Below are positions 34,801 through 43,732 of a stretch of DNA of 64,000 bases, one piece after another (positions within the stretch are counted from its first letter, which is position 1; the number at the start of each line of letters is the position of its first letter). The notes under the pieces were generated by a model that did not search any database, was not told where the DNA came from, and saw only the letters and a list, made by a program, of their open reading frames with translations. A program made the position numbers and the translations under genes. The stretch comes from Bradyrhizobium hereditatis (lineage in GTDB: Bacteria; Pseudomonadota; Alphaproteobacteria; Rhizobiales; Xanthobacteraceae), in contig NZ_JAGKJK010000010.1 in assembly GCF_020329435.1 (NCBI RefSeq), positions 124,001-188,000 of the forward strand, given 5' to 3'.

Positions 34801-35115
34801 ATGATCAAGGTAAGCGTAATGTATCCCAACACACCCGGCGGGCGCTTCGATCACGATTACTACCGCGACAAACATATGCCGCTCGTGAAGGCGCGCATGG
34901 GCGACGCCTGCAAGTACTACACGGTCGACAAGGGCCTCGCCGGCGGCGCCCCTGGCGCTCCCGCCACCTATGTCGGCATGTGCCACATCTTCTGCGACTC
35001 GCTCGAGGCGTTCCAGGCCGGCTTCGGGCCGCACGCCAAGGAGATCATGGCCGATATCCCGAACTACACCGACCAGTCCCCGGTCATCCAGATCAGCGAA
35101 GTCGTCGTGGGTTGA
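34801..35115 (+). CDS. EthD family protein
   Basis: A 104-residue ferredoxin-like dimeric alpha-beta protein of the EthD family. The signature MIKVSVMYPNTPGGRFDHDYYRDKHMPLV is intact, with the His and Tyr of DHDYY...HMPLV, and the C-terminal strand VIQISEVVVG. EthD was named for ethyl tert-butyl ether breakdown, but most members have unknown roles, some as small oxygenases or carriers. GGAGGG lies before the ATG. The gene is single, followed by two repeat elements. Confidence 0.9.
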   Translation: MIKVSVMYPNTPGGRFDHDYYRDKHMPLVKARMGDACKYYTVDKGLAGGAPGAPATYVGMCHIFCDSLEAFQAGFGPHAKEIMADIPNYTDQSPVIQISEVVVG

Positions 35116-35125
35116 GGGAATGGCC

Positions 35126-35262
35126 GTCGTCACCCGCGAAGGCGGGTGACAGTATTCCAGAGACAGCAGTTATTGAACCGAGAAGCCGCGGGGTACTGGA
35201 TGCCCCGCCGGAGCCTGTCATCGGGCGCGCGTTCGCGCGACCCGGTGGCGGGGCATGACAGA
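35126..35262. repeat. Dispersed inverted repeat, family B-like copy
   Basis: Starts CGTCACCCGCGAAGGCGGGTGACAG, itself a short hairpin, and ends GGCGGGGCATGACAG. The arrangement of an outer CGTCA...TGACAG pair around GGTACTGGATGCCCCGC is like a diverged version of the family seen at 40842-40932 and 50153-50267. Confidence 0.6.
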
Positions 35263-35285
35263 CGAGTGTTGCGTCGCTACTTCCG

Positions 35286-35366
35286 CGTCATTGCGAGCGC
35301 AGCGAAGCAATCCATTGCCACCTCGTACGCGGAACGATGGATTGCTTCGCTGCGCTCGCAATGACG
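35286..35366. repeat. Dispersed inverted repeat, family A copy 2
   Basis: Left arm CGTCATTGCGAGCGCAGCG and the complementary right arm CGCTGCGCTCGCAATGACG close an almost perfect hairpin, with GAAGCAATCCA/TGGATTGCTTC inside. This is the cleanest of the three copies. Confidence 0.9.
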
Positions 35367-35380
35367 GAAAGGTTCACCGC

Positions 35381-35536
35381 TCAACCCCGCGCCAGTGCCT
35401 GCAGGCCCTTGAACGTCAGCCGTTTGGGATCGCGGACCCCGGCGAGATAGCATTTGCGGACGAAGGCGGTGGCCGCCTCACGGTCGCAATCGGTCAGCGC
35501 AACGATGGCGTCGATGGCAATTCGCTGGGCGTCCAT
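35381..35536 (-). CDS. Small conserved-looking protein of unknown function
   Basis: A 51-residue soluble, mostly helical protein (starts MDAQRIAIDAIVALTDCDRE, ends LTFKGLQALARG). ATG 35536 has GAGGA seven bases upstream, which favours it over an extension to 35665. Composition is typical of the genome. No family recognised. It is next to the monooxygenase gene but separated by an outward gap, so no functional link is implied. Confidence 0.6.
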   Translation of the reverse strand: MDAQRIAIDAIVALTDCDREAATAFVRKCYLAGVRDPKRLTFKGLQALARG

Positions 35537-35705
35537 GGGCTTCCTCGTGCTGTCACGGGCCGCAAGACACGCAGCCTGCGACACGCCGGTTAATCTGGCG
35601 TTAACCGTGAGGACATGTTGGACGATTCGAAGTCGCTCACGTATACGCGAAACGACGCATGGCACGAGCGGACGCAGCCGGCGGCAAGTGCGTTCAAGTG
35701 CCGCA

Positions 35706-37172
<1,467 letters not shown>

Positions 37173-37338
37173 GGCGTTCTCCCTGCTTTCAGATGTAATG
37201 GGCAGCAGGCAGAAATTGCAACTCGCATTGTGCGCTTACCGCGGCGATACACGATGTATCGAAATGCCGGCGGAATTCGACGGTCTTTCCGGCGCGAAAA
37301 ACGCTGGAAATCATCTCTGGTTATTCCGCCGGTCAGCA

Positions 37339-37367
37339 AAAAGCCCCGGATCGCTCCGGGGCTTTTC
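37339..37367 (-). terminator. Terminator beyond the ahcY fragment
   Basis: AGCCCCGGA and TCCGGGGCT form a perfect nine-base stem with a four-base loop; on the minus strand it runs into TTTTT (plus-strand A run at 37338-37342), and TTTT also follows on the plus strand, so it may act both ways. It is 17 bases past the broken ahcY stop codon and differs from the terminator of the intact ahcY. Confidence 0.88.
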
Positions 37368-37383
37368 GAGGCTTTGTCCGAAA

Positions 37384-37661
37384 TCAATATCGATAATGAT
37401 CCGACTTGTACGGGCCTTCCGGCTTGACGCCGATATACTCGGCTTGGTCGGGACGCAGCTCGGTCAGCTTGACGCCGATCTTGGCGAGGTGCAGGCGGGC
37501 GACCTTCTCGTCCAACGTCTTCGGCAGGACGTAAACTTTCTTCTCGTATTGCCGTTGGACCATCGCGATCTTGCCGGACATCATGACGTCAGTACCGCGG
37601 CGGATGCCGTCGACCAACGGCTCGTGGCAGCCATAGAGTTGTCGAAGTTCGACTTGGTCTC
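37384..37661 (-). pseudogene. ahcY: Broken second copy of the ahcY 3' part
   Basis: Two blocks match the intact ahcY (39392-40819). The C-terminal 54 codons, ending in the YKSDHYRY tail, are identical in protein but differ at eight bases, all synonymous. They are joined directly to a second block that encodes LVDGIRRGTDVMMSGKIAMV from the middle of the enzyme, with roughly 500 bases missing between. In the second block one G is lost near 37641, which shifts the frame, and two amino acid changes are seen. Similarity stops abruptly near 37661. No active enzyme can result. The pattern points to a remnant of a diverged functional gene rather than a copy decaying in place. Confidence 0.9.
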
Positions 37662-37680
37662 TTGACCGTACCGCTCAGGG

Positions 37681-38982
37681 TTACTCCGCCACCTTCTCAA
37701 TCTGCTTTTGAATAATCTCCGCTGCTTGCTTTACCCACGGCGCACCCGCGCGAACTGCCGCTGAGCCGATGCCAGATGCACTCATTAGAGCAATACCAAG
37801 AAGACCGATAATGGCTTTAGATGCCGCTGTTGACCCAGCATCCACCGTCTTTTCCGCAGTCTTGCTGAAAAAGCCCATACTATGTCGAACAATGCTTGAA
37901 ACGAGGTTTTCGATAGTACGGACCAAGGCGAACGCTGCACGCTTCGACGAAGAGCCAGGAAAGGCCAAAAATTGCCTGACGGCCGTAATTGTCTTAGGAA
38001 CCTCTGCATCCGCAAGCGCGGGATTTTTCGTAAGCCCCTCAACTATCTCGCCTGCAGTAATATCGAGCTCCGCTATATCGTCTTCATCGAGATCAATAGC
38101 CGCGGCCTTTTGCGTAAACTGATCCCATTCAGGAAACTGTGCTACGTAAAGCGAGATACTGGCGTTATATGCATTGAACATGCCAACAATGGCATCTGGG
38201 AGTTCAGGCTGAAATTGCGCACTCATTACGCTGCACGCAAGGTTAGTAAGCCCGATTTTTATGATGTTCCCATCGGACACCAGCTGCGACTGAAGCTCTT
38301 TCACGCTTTCGAGCAGACGCTTATCGCAATTGGAGTTCTCCAAATTGTTGATTAGCTGCTCGCCGCTTCCACGGATATGTTCAAGCGCCGACCGAACATT
38401 TGCCCTATCGGCCTCGCCAGCTTTTGGCGCACGCTGGGAAACGACGATACGACCATCGACTACATCGAATTGAACAGGTGCGACCTGTTGCTGGGGAACA
38501 ATGTGCTCCAAATCATCAAAAGAGAGAGAGCCCTGCGTATTACTAGATTCAACTCCAACTTGTTCGAGGTATTCACGGAATATGGCCAACGCTTCCATCA
38601 CAGGGAGTGACTTTTCCGGATCCAGCATCTTTTGCATGAACGGCGTGGGGTTTTCACGCTCCGCACTCAATAGTGGCCTAAAGATAAAGCGTCGATCGGA
38701 AATCAACGTATCTACTGCATACGTGCGTGCAAATAAGTTAACAACTTTCACGAGTTCCTGGCGAGCCGCCGCCCATTCATCGGCTGACGGCTCTTGCTGA
38801 TAACGGGTGTACATGTTGAAGCGGATACGTGCTTCTTCCACCATCATTATGGCTTGCATCAACCGTTCACGATCTCCAGCTTCCTTCGGCAGCCGTACCC
38901 GGAAGGGGCGATCAATCGACTGCCGCAGGGACGATAGAAACGTAACAATATTTCGACGAGCTTCGTTGAATCCTTCAGCCAA
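37681..38982 (-). CDS. Unrecognised 433-residue helical protein, gene between two ahcY ends
   Basis: The frame begins at TTG 38982, preceded by a strong GGAGGGGG site. Predicted mostly helical: charged N-terminal half (residues 1-150), then an acidic linker containing SFDDLEHIVPQQQ, then helical segments around ALEHIRGSGEQLINNLEN, and near the C-terminus a hydrophobic glycine/alanine stretch IIGLLGIALMSASGIGSA followed by an amphipathic end WVKQAAEIIQKQIEKVAE. No known domain, catalytic motif or signal peptide was seen. The hydrophobic hairpin could insert in membranes, so an effector, toxin or defence role is possible but unproven. Its base composition is clearly richer in A/T than that of ahcY and metK, and it stands between a broken and an intact ahcY end, so it is probably acquired. 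Confidence 0.75.
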   Translation of the reverse strand: MAEGFNEARRNIVTFLSSLRQSIDRPFRVRLPKEAGDRERLMQAIMMVEEARIRFNMYTRYQQEPSADEWAAARQELVKVVNLFARTYAVDTLISDRRFIFRPLLSAERENPTPFMQKMLDPEKSLPVMEALAIFREYLEQVGVESSNTQGSLSFDDLEHIVPQQQVAPVQFDVVDGRIVVSQRAPKAGEADRANVRSALEHIRGSGEQLINNLENSNCDKRLLESVKELQSQLVSDGNIIKIGLTNLACSVMSAQFQPELPDAIVGMFNAYNASISLYVAQFPEWDQFTQKAAAIDLDEDDIAELDITAGEIVEGLTKNPALADAEVPKTITAVRQFLAFPGSSSKRAAFALVRTIENLVSSIVRHSMGFFSKTAEKTVDAGSTAASKAIIGLLGIALMSASGIGSAAVRAGAPWVKQAAEIIQKQIEKVAE

Positions 38983-39332
38983 TTCCCCCTCCGACCTGCA
39001 ATCAACTCACGCGAGCACTTACATTATCAATCAGAAATAACATTATGTTACGAACCAAGTCATCGCAAATTCCGCATGCCCCGCGAGAGATTCACTGGCT
39101 TCGTTCCGAAGCGTTTGGCTCCCGATTGTTTCGAGGCAATGCCGCTACGCCAACGTTCGGCATTCGATCTTTGGTCCGGTCGCGTCAACAAACCGCGAGA
39201 AGTTAATCAACGGCACTCGATGTCCAAGACATCAACATCGCGTAAACGTAGCCAATCCCCAACGGCTGGCTGGTCGTTCGCGACTCCATGACTGCCACGG
39301 GACGGATCATGAGCCCCATTTTCACTATCACT
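38983..39332. other. A/T-rich gap between the orphan gene and ahcY
   Basis: About 350 bases. The first 70 hold the promoter and palindrome described separately. The remainder has no frame with a recognisable product; a plus-strand frame at 39076-39291 starts MPRERFTGF but shows no family. It probably holds the far boundary of the acquired segment, somewhere before the ahcY terminator. I saw no integrase, transposase or tRNA remnant. Confidence 0.45.
39023..39051 (-). promoter_or_regulatory. Candidate promoter with overlapping operator for the orphan gene
   Basis: Read on the minus strand, GTAACA (39051-39046) and GATAAT (39028-39023) are spaced by 17 bases, like a sigma-70 promoter. A perfect palindrome TAACAT-A-ATGTTA (plus-strand 39038-39050) overlaps the -35 box and the spacer, the usual place for a repressor. 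It sits about 40 bases before the ribosome-binding site of the 433-residue protein. Confidence 0.5.
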
Positions 39333-39363
39333 CAAAAAAAATGGCCGGAGCAAGCCCCGGCCA
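39333..39363 (-). terminator. Terminator of the intact ahcY
   Basis: TGGCCGG and CCGGCCA form a seven-base stem with an eight-base loop; on the minus strand it is followed by a run of eight T residues. It is 28 bases after the ahcY stop codon. Confidence 0.88.
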
Positions 39364-39391
39364 CCGCAACGCCGATGATCTGATCGTTCCC

Positions 39392-40819
39392 TCAATACCG
39401 ATAGTGATCCGACTTGTACGGGCCTTCCGGCTTGACGCCGATATACTCGGCTTGGTCGGGACGCAGTTCGGTCAGCTTGACGCCGATTTTGGCGAGGTGC
39501 AGGCGGGCGACCTTCTCGTCCAGCGTCTTCGGCAGCACGTAGACCTTCTTCTCGTACTTGCCGTCCTTGTTGTTGGCGAACAGCTCGATCTGCGCCAGCG
39601 TCTGGTTGGTGAACGACGCCGACATCACGAAGGACGGATGCCCCATCGCGTTGCCGAGGTTCACCAGACGACCTTCCGACAAGAGGATGATGCGGTGCTT
39701 GTCGGGGAATTCGATCTCATCGACCTGCGGTTTGATGTTGGTCCACTTCAGGTTACGCAGACCCGCGATCTGGATCTCGTTGTCGAAGTGACCGATATTG
39801 CAGACGATGGCGCGATCCTTCATCGCGCGCATGTGGTCGATCGTGATGATGTCCTTGTTGCCGGTCGCGGTGACGAAGATGTCGGCGCGCGGCGCGGCGT
39901 CTTCCATGGTAGTGACTTCATAGCCTTCCATCGCCGCCTGCAGCGCGCAGATCGGATCGACTTCGGAGACCATGACGCGGCAGCCCGCCTGGCGCAGCGA
40001 GGCGGCCGAGCCCTTGCCGACGTCGCCAAAACCCGCGACCATTGCGATCTTGCCCGACATCATCACGTCGGTGCCGCGGCGGATGCCGTCGACCAGCGAC
40101 TCGCGGCAACCATAGAGGTTGTCGAACTTCGACTTGGTGACGCTGTCATTGACGTTGATGGCAGGGAACAGCAGCGTGCCCTTGTTCGCCATGTCGTAAA
40201 GGCGGTGAACACCCGTCGTGGTCTCTTCCGAGACGCCTTTGATGTTCTTGGCGATCTCCGCGAAGTAGCCTTTCGGCTTCTCCTTCAACAGGCGCTTGAC
40301 GAGCGCGTAGAAGATTTCCTCTTCCTCGGACGTCGGCTTGTCGAGGAAGGCAGTGTCGCCCTGCTCGGCGCGGTAGCCGGCATGCACCAGCATGGTGGCG
40401 TCGCCGCCGTCATCAAGGATCATGTTGGGCGTGCCGCCGCCGTGCCAGTCGAACAGCTTGGCGGTGTAGTCCCAGTATTCGGTGAGCGTCTCGCCCTTCA
40501 CCGCGAACACCGGAATGCCGCGCGCCGCGATCGCAGCCGCCGCATGGTCCTGCGTCGAATAGATGTTGCACGACACCCAGCGGATGTCGGCGCCGAGCGC
40601 CGCCAGCGTCTCGATCAAGACCGCGGTCTGGATCGTCATATGCAGGGAGCCGGCGATGCGCGCGCCCTTCAACGGCTGCTTCGGGCCATATTCCTCGCGC
40701 GTCGCCATCAGGCCGGGCATTTCGGTCTCGGCCAGCGAGATTTCCTTGCGGCCAAAATCGGCGAGCGAAATGTCCTTGACGATGTAGTCGGTGAAGGCGG
40801 ACTTGGTGGGGGCGTTCAT
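39392..40819 (-). CDS. ahcY: Adenosylhomocysteinase
   Basis: A 475-residue cytoplasmic enzyme that splits S-adenosylhomocysteine into adenosine and homocysteine, removing the product inhibitor of methyltransferases. Present are LHMTIQTAVLIETL, the SCNIYSTQDHAAAAI substrate region, the NAD-binding VAGFGDVGKGSAA and the C-terminal KSDHYRY tail that reaches the NAD of a neighbouring subunit. Length fits the family. A diverged partial copy of its 3' end lies at 37384-37661. metK is upstream on the same strand, 119 bases away, with a repeat in the gap. Confidence 0.97.
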   Translation of the reverse strand: MNAPTKSAFTDYIVKDISLADFGRKEISLAETEMPGLMATREEYGPKQPLKGARIAGSLHMTIQTAVLIETLAALGADIRWVSCNIYSTQDHAAAAIAARGIPVFAVKGETLTEYWDYTAKLFDWHGGGTPNMILDDGGDATMLVHAGYRAEQGDTAFLDKPTSEEEEIFYALVKRLLKEKPKGYFAEIAKNIKGVSEETTTGVHRLYDMANKGTLLFPAINVNDSVTKSKFDNLYGCRESLVDGIRRGTDVMMSGKIAMVAGFGDVGKGSAASLRQAGCRVMVSEVDPICALQAAMEGYEVTTMEDAAPRADIFVTATGNKDIITIDHMRAMKDRAIVCNIGHFDNEIQIAGLRNLKWTNIKPQVDEIEFPDKHRIILLSEGRLVNLGNAMGHPSFVMSASFTNQTLAQIELFANNKDGKYEKKVYVLPKTLDEKVARLHLAKIGVKLTELRPDQAEYIGVKPEGPYKSDHYRY

Positions 40820-40841
40820 GAGAGCTTCCTGTTTGTTTGCT

Positions 40842-40932
40842 CGTCATTCCGGCTCGCTCGTGAAACGAGCGAACCCGGAATCCAGAAGGTCGAGATTCCG
40901 GGTCGCCGCTATCGCGGCGCCCCGGAACGACG
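40842..40932. repeat. Dispersed inverted repeat, family B copy 1
   Basis: CGTCATTCCGG at the left and CCCGGAACGACG at the right are complementary, with a second internal pair GAACCCGGAATC/GATTCCGGGTC and a small hairpin CTCGCTCGTGAAACGAGCGA. It occupies most of the gap between metK and ahcY, so it may tune how much ahcY is read from the metK transcript. Confidence 0.85.
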
Positions 40933-40938
40933 TGTTGG

Positions 40939-42135
40939 CTAAACCGCGCGCTTGAGCGGTTCGACGAGGTCGGTCTTCTCCCAGGAGAAGCCGCCTTCAT
41001 TGTCCGGCGTGCGGCCGAAATGGCCGTAGGCCGAGGTGCGCGCGTAGATGGGACGGTTGAGGTCGAGATGGGTGCGGATGCCGCGCGGCGTCAGATCCAT
41101 GGCTTGAGCCACCGCCTTTTCGAGCGTGTCCTCCGACACCTTTCCGGTGCCGTGGGTATCGATATAGATCGACAGCGGCCGCGCCACGCCGATCGCATAG
41201 GCGAGCTGCAGCGTGCAGCGGTCGGCAAGACCAGCGGCGACGATGTTCTTGGCGAGGTAGCGCGCGGCATAGGCGGCCGAACGGTCGACCTTGGTCGGAT
41301 CCTTGCCGGAGAAGGCGCCGCCGCCATGCGGGGCCGCGCCGCCATAGGTATCGACAATGATCTTGCGGCCGGTGAGCCCGGAATCGCCATCGGGACCGCC
41401 GATGTAGAACTTGCCGGTCGGGTTGATGTGCCAGATGGTCTTGCCGTTGATCCACTCCTTCGGCAGCGCCTCGCGCACATAGGGCTCGACGATGTCTCGA
41501 ACCTGATTGGAGGTCAGGTCCTCCACGAGATGCTGGTGCGAGACCACGATCTCGCGGACGCCGACCGGCTTGCCGTTCTCGTACTGCACGGTGACCTGGC
41601 TCTTGGAGTCCGGTCCCAGCACCTTCTCGCGACCGGAGTGGCGCGCTTCGGAAATCAAACGCAGGATCTTGTGCGCGTAGAAAATCGGCGCCGGCATCAG
41701 GTCCGGCGTCTCGTTGGTGGCGTAGCCGAACATGATGCCCTGGTCGCCCGCGCCCTCTTCCTTGTTCTCGCCCGGCTGCAGCGCGTCAACGCCCTGTGCG
41801 ATGTCGGCCGACTGCGGATGCAGCAGGATCTCAATATCCGCGGTCTTCCAGTGGAAGCCTTCCTGCTCGTAGCCGATGTCCTTGATGGCATCGCGCACCA
41901 CGCTTTCGATGTGCTCATTGGTGACCGATTTCGGTCCCCGGGTTTCGCCGGCGATCACTACCTTGTTGGTTGTGGCGAGCGTTTCGCAGGCTGCGCGGAT
42001 CTGCCAGGGGTCGATGCCCGCCTTCGGCCCTTCCCGGTAGAACAGGTCGACGATCTCGTCCGAGATACGGTCGCAAACCTTGTCCGGATGCCCCTCGGAA
42101 ACCGACTCGCTGGTGAAAAGATAAGACGCGCGCAT
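40939..42135 (-). CDS. metK: S-adenosylmethionine synthetase
   Basis: A 398-residue enzyme that makes SAM from methionine and ATP. Family motifs are intact: SESVSEGHPDKVCDRISDE, with the catalytic His and the metal Asp, the GDQGIMFGYA motif, and GGGAFSGKDPTKVDRSAAY. ATG 42135 is preceded by AAGGGG six bases upstream; two TTG codons before it open the same frame. With ahcY downstream it forms the methyl-cycle pair. A putative regulator-methyltransferase gene lies 57 bases upstream on the same strand. Confidence 0.97.
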   Translation of the reverse strand: MRASYLFTSESVSEGHPDKVCDRISDEIVDLFYREGPKAGIDPWQIRAACETLATTNKVVIAGETRGPKSVTNEHIESVVRDAIKDIGYEQEGFHWKTADIEILLHPQSADIAQGVDALQPGENKEEGAGDQGIMFGYATNETPDLMPAPIFYAHKILRLISEARHSGREKVLGPDSKSQVTVQYENGKPVGVREIVVSHQHLVEDLTSNQVRDIVEPYVREALPKEWINGKTIWHINPTGKFYIGGPDGDSGLTGRKIIVDTYGGAAPHGGGAFSGKDPTKVDRSAAYAARYLAKNIVAAGLADRCTLQLAYAIGVARPLSIYIDTHGTGKVSEDTLEKAVAQAMDLTPRGIRTHLDLNRPIYARTSAYGHFGRTPDNEGGFSWEKTDLVEPLKRAV

Positions 42136-42151
42136 CAACAACCCCTTGTTT

Positions 42152-42168
42152 CCGCCGCTTGCCGGCGG
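42152..42168 (-). promoter_or_regulatory. Hairpin in the metK leader
   Basis: CCGCCG and CGGCGG form a perfect six-base GC stem with a five-base loop, starting 16 bases before the metK ATG and just upstream of its ribosome site. It may end part of the upstream transcript or affect metK translation. I could not match it to a known SAM riboswitch class. Confidence 0.45.
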
Positions 42169-42192
42169 CTGTGTGTGATCTATCCCGGAATG

Positions 42193-43545
42193 TCAGTCGC
42201 GACGACGCGAAATGACATAGGATTCGTCGTAAAACCAAAGCCCATTATGCTTGCGCAGAACCTCTCGCGTGGCATCGAGGGCTCGGCTGTTTTCCGTCAT
42301 TTCCGCCAACCGGTCGTCCTCGATCTGGGCGACATACACCGCCGCATTCCACGCTGCAAAAGCCGTCGAGGTTCCGATCGAACCGGTGACCTCGTTGGGC
42401 AGCGCTTCCATATCATAGCGGAAGATCGAACGGTTATCGGCGTAGGCATTAAAGTTGAGGTCACGCCCCACCGACCCCAGCTCGTATTTCACCGCGCGCA
42501 GTATCTCATGACGGCTCACGGCGAAAGGATTTTCTCCCGGCCAGACCGTCTGGATGATTTCCAGGCCCGGATCGTGGCCGTAGGAGTGGATTCCAATCAA
42601 GCGGCCCCCTGCCCGCAACGACCGAGCCAGCGGCGCAATGATCCGCTTGGCGCGGAAATTCACAGAGGATTTGGCCCGATAGGGTTGGGAAGCGATCACA
42701 AGGTCGAAATTGGCCTCGGTCCGACCCGCCCGCGGGATGATCGAATCAAGCAGGAACCGGTGGTCCTCGCGGTAGAGGACCAGCGCCACCGGGCGTTCAT
42801 AGATCGGCATGCCCGATTTGGGGCTGACATTGGCCCGCCAGTTCTGCTCCAGGAACGGTCCCAATTCGGCGATCTGGGCCTCGAATTCGCCCGAAGAGGC
42901 CCCCCGCAGGGCGACCTCATGCCAGATCATGCCGGCGGCCGCAGCTGGAGAGGCGGGCGTCAGCCAGGGCGCCTCCGCATAATGCATGTTGGTCAGAACG
43001 ACGACGGTCGCCGGGTGCTCGAACAGCCGGTCCGGCACCTTGTCGAGCGTCAGGCGGACGTCCTCCAAGCTGAGCTCCTTGCCGGCGATATAGAACGGCA
43101 TGTGAGGGAAACGGCCGTGCATCGCGCGCATGACCCGCGCCAGCACCGTGCCATCGCCGATGCCGGCATCGAACACCCGCAGCGCGGGCGGGCGCGGATG
43201 TAGGCTGGAGAGCTCCAGCGCCACCCGCTCGGCAATCACCCGCTTCTCGCTGCAGGTATGGACGAACAGCAGGTATTTCTGCCGGTTCTCGAAAAACCGG
43301 AAATTACCCCGCGGATCGCGCTTTTCAGGCGGCACTTCGAGGCCGCGGGGCGGCGGAAGCGTACCGGTGGATGCGGCGATGTAGGACTGGATGCGGTCCA
43401 GCGTGTCGATGGTGATGCGTTTGCCCTCGCGCAGCCGATGCACCAGCTTGCCATCGTTGACCACCCGGCGGCCAAACGTCGTCTCCGCCATGTCGGCGTG
43501 GCGGCAGAACTCGGTGATCTGGCTAAGAATCTGGTCGTTCTTCAT
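42193..43545 (-). CDS. SAM-methyltransferase-like protein with possible N-terminal helix-turn-helix
   Basis: A 450-residue protein from ATG 43545. Residues 1-60 (ILSQITEFCRHADMAETTFG, then LREGKRITIDTLDRIQ) look like a lambda-repressor type helix-turn-helix or a related helical domain. A Rossmann methyltransferase fold follows, with motif I VFDAGIGDGTVLARVM near residue 125-140 and later ASQPYRAKSSV and GGRLIGIHSYGHDPG. It ends in YDESYVISRRRD. Substrate unknown; the position just before metK suggests a SAM-linked role, either methylation of a cell component or SAM sensing. Start upstream at 43719 is unlikely, since it lies in the intergenic region with the divergent caspase gene. Confidence 0.75.
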   Translation of the reverse strand: MKNDQILSQITEFCRHADMAETTFGRRVVNDGKLVHRLREGKRITIDTLDRIQSYIAASTGTLPPPRGLEVPPEKRDPRGNFRFFENRQKYLLFVHTCSEKRVIAERVALELSSLHPRPPALRVFDAGIGDGTVLARVMRAMHGRFPHMPFYIAGKELSLEDVRLTLDKVPDRLFEHPATVVVLTNMHYAEAPWLTPASPAAAAGMIWHEVALRGASSGEFEAQIAELGPFLEQNWRANVSPKSGMPIYERPVALVLYREDHRFLLDSIIPRAGRTEANFDLVIASQPYRAKSSVNFRAKRIIAPLARSLRAGGRLIGIHSYGHDPGLEIIQTVWPGENPFAVSRHEILRAVKYELGSVGRDLNFNAYADNRSIFRYDMEALPNEVTGSIGTSTAFAAWNAAVYVAQIEDDRLAEMTENSRALDATREVLRKHNGLWFYDESYVISRRRD

Positions 43546-43732
43546 CGGGCAAGGTTTTGGGAAGCGCTGGTGGGCAGCACCAGGTGACCAAATCGTCCTA
43601 CCACGATCTGCCCACCGAAGGAAGCCCCACGCCGGGTGGCGAGGCACGCACCTGCGCCAGCCTTGAACCCCGGTTCCGCGGGAGGCAACAAAGCGGTATC
43701 CGCCACTTGCGACTGCCAATCATGGGGACCTG

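Noticed and set aside
37384..37617. Separate 77-residue gene
   Set aside because: It is the broken 3' end of ahcY with an internal deletion and lies beyond a frameshift; it cannot make an active enzyme.
39076..39291. Integrase or transposase remnant beside the orphan gene
   Set aside because: No catalytic motif or family resemblance was seen in either strand, so it is left as unassigned.
42142..42192. SAM riboswitch before metK
   Set aside because: Only one short stem fits, the leader is 51-57 bases, and I could not find the conserved bases of a SAM class I know.
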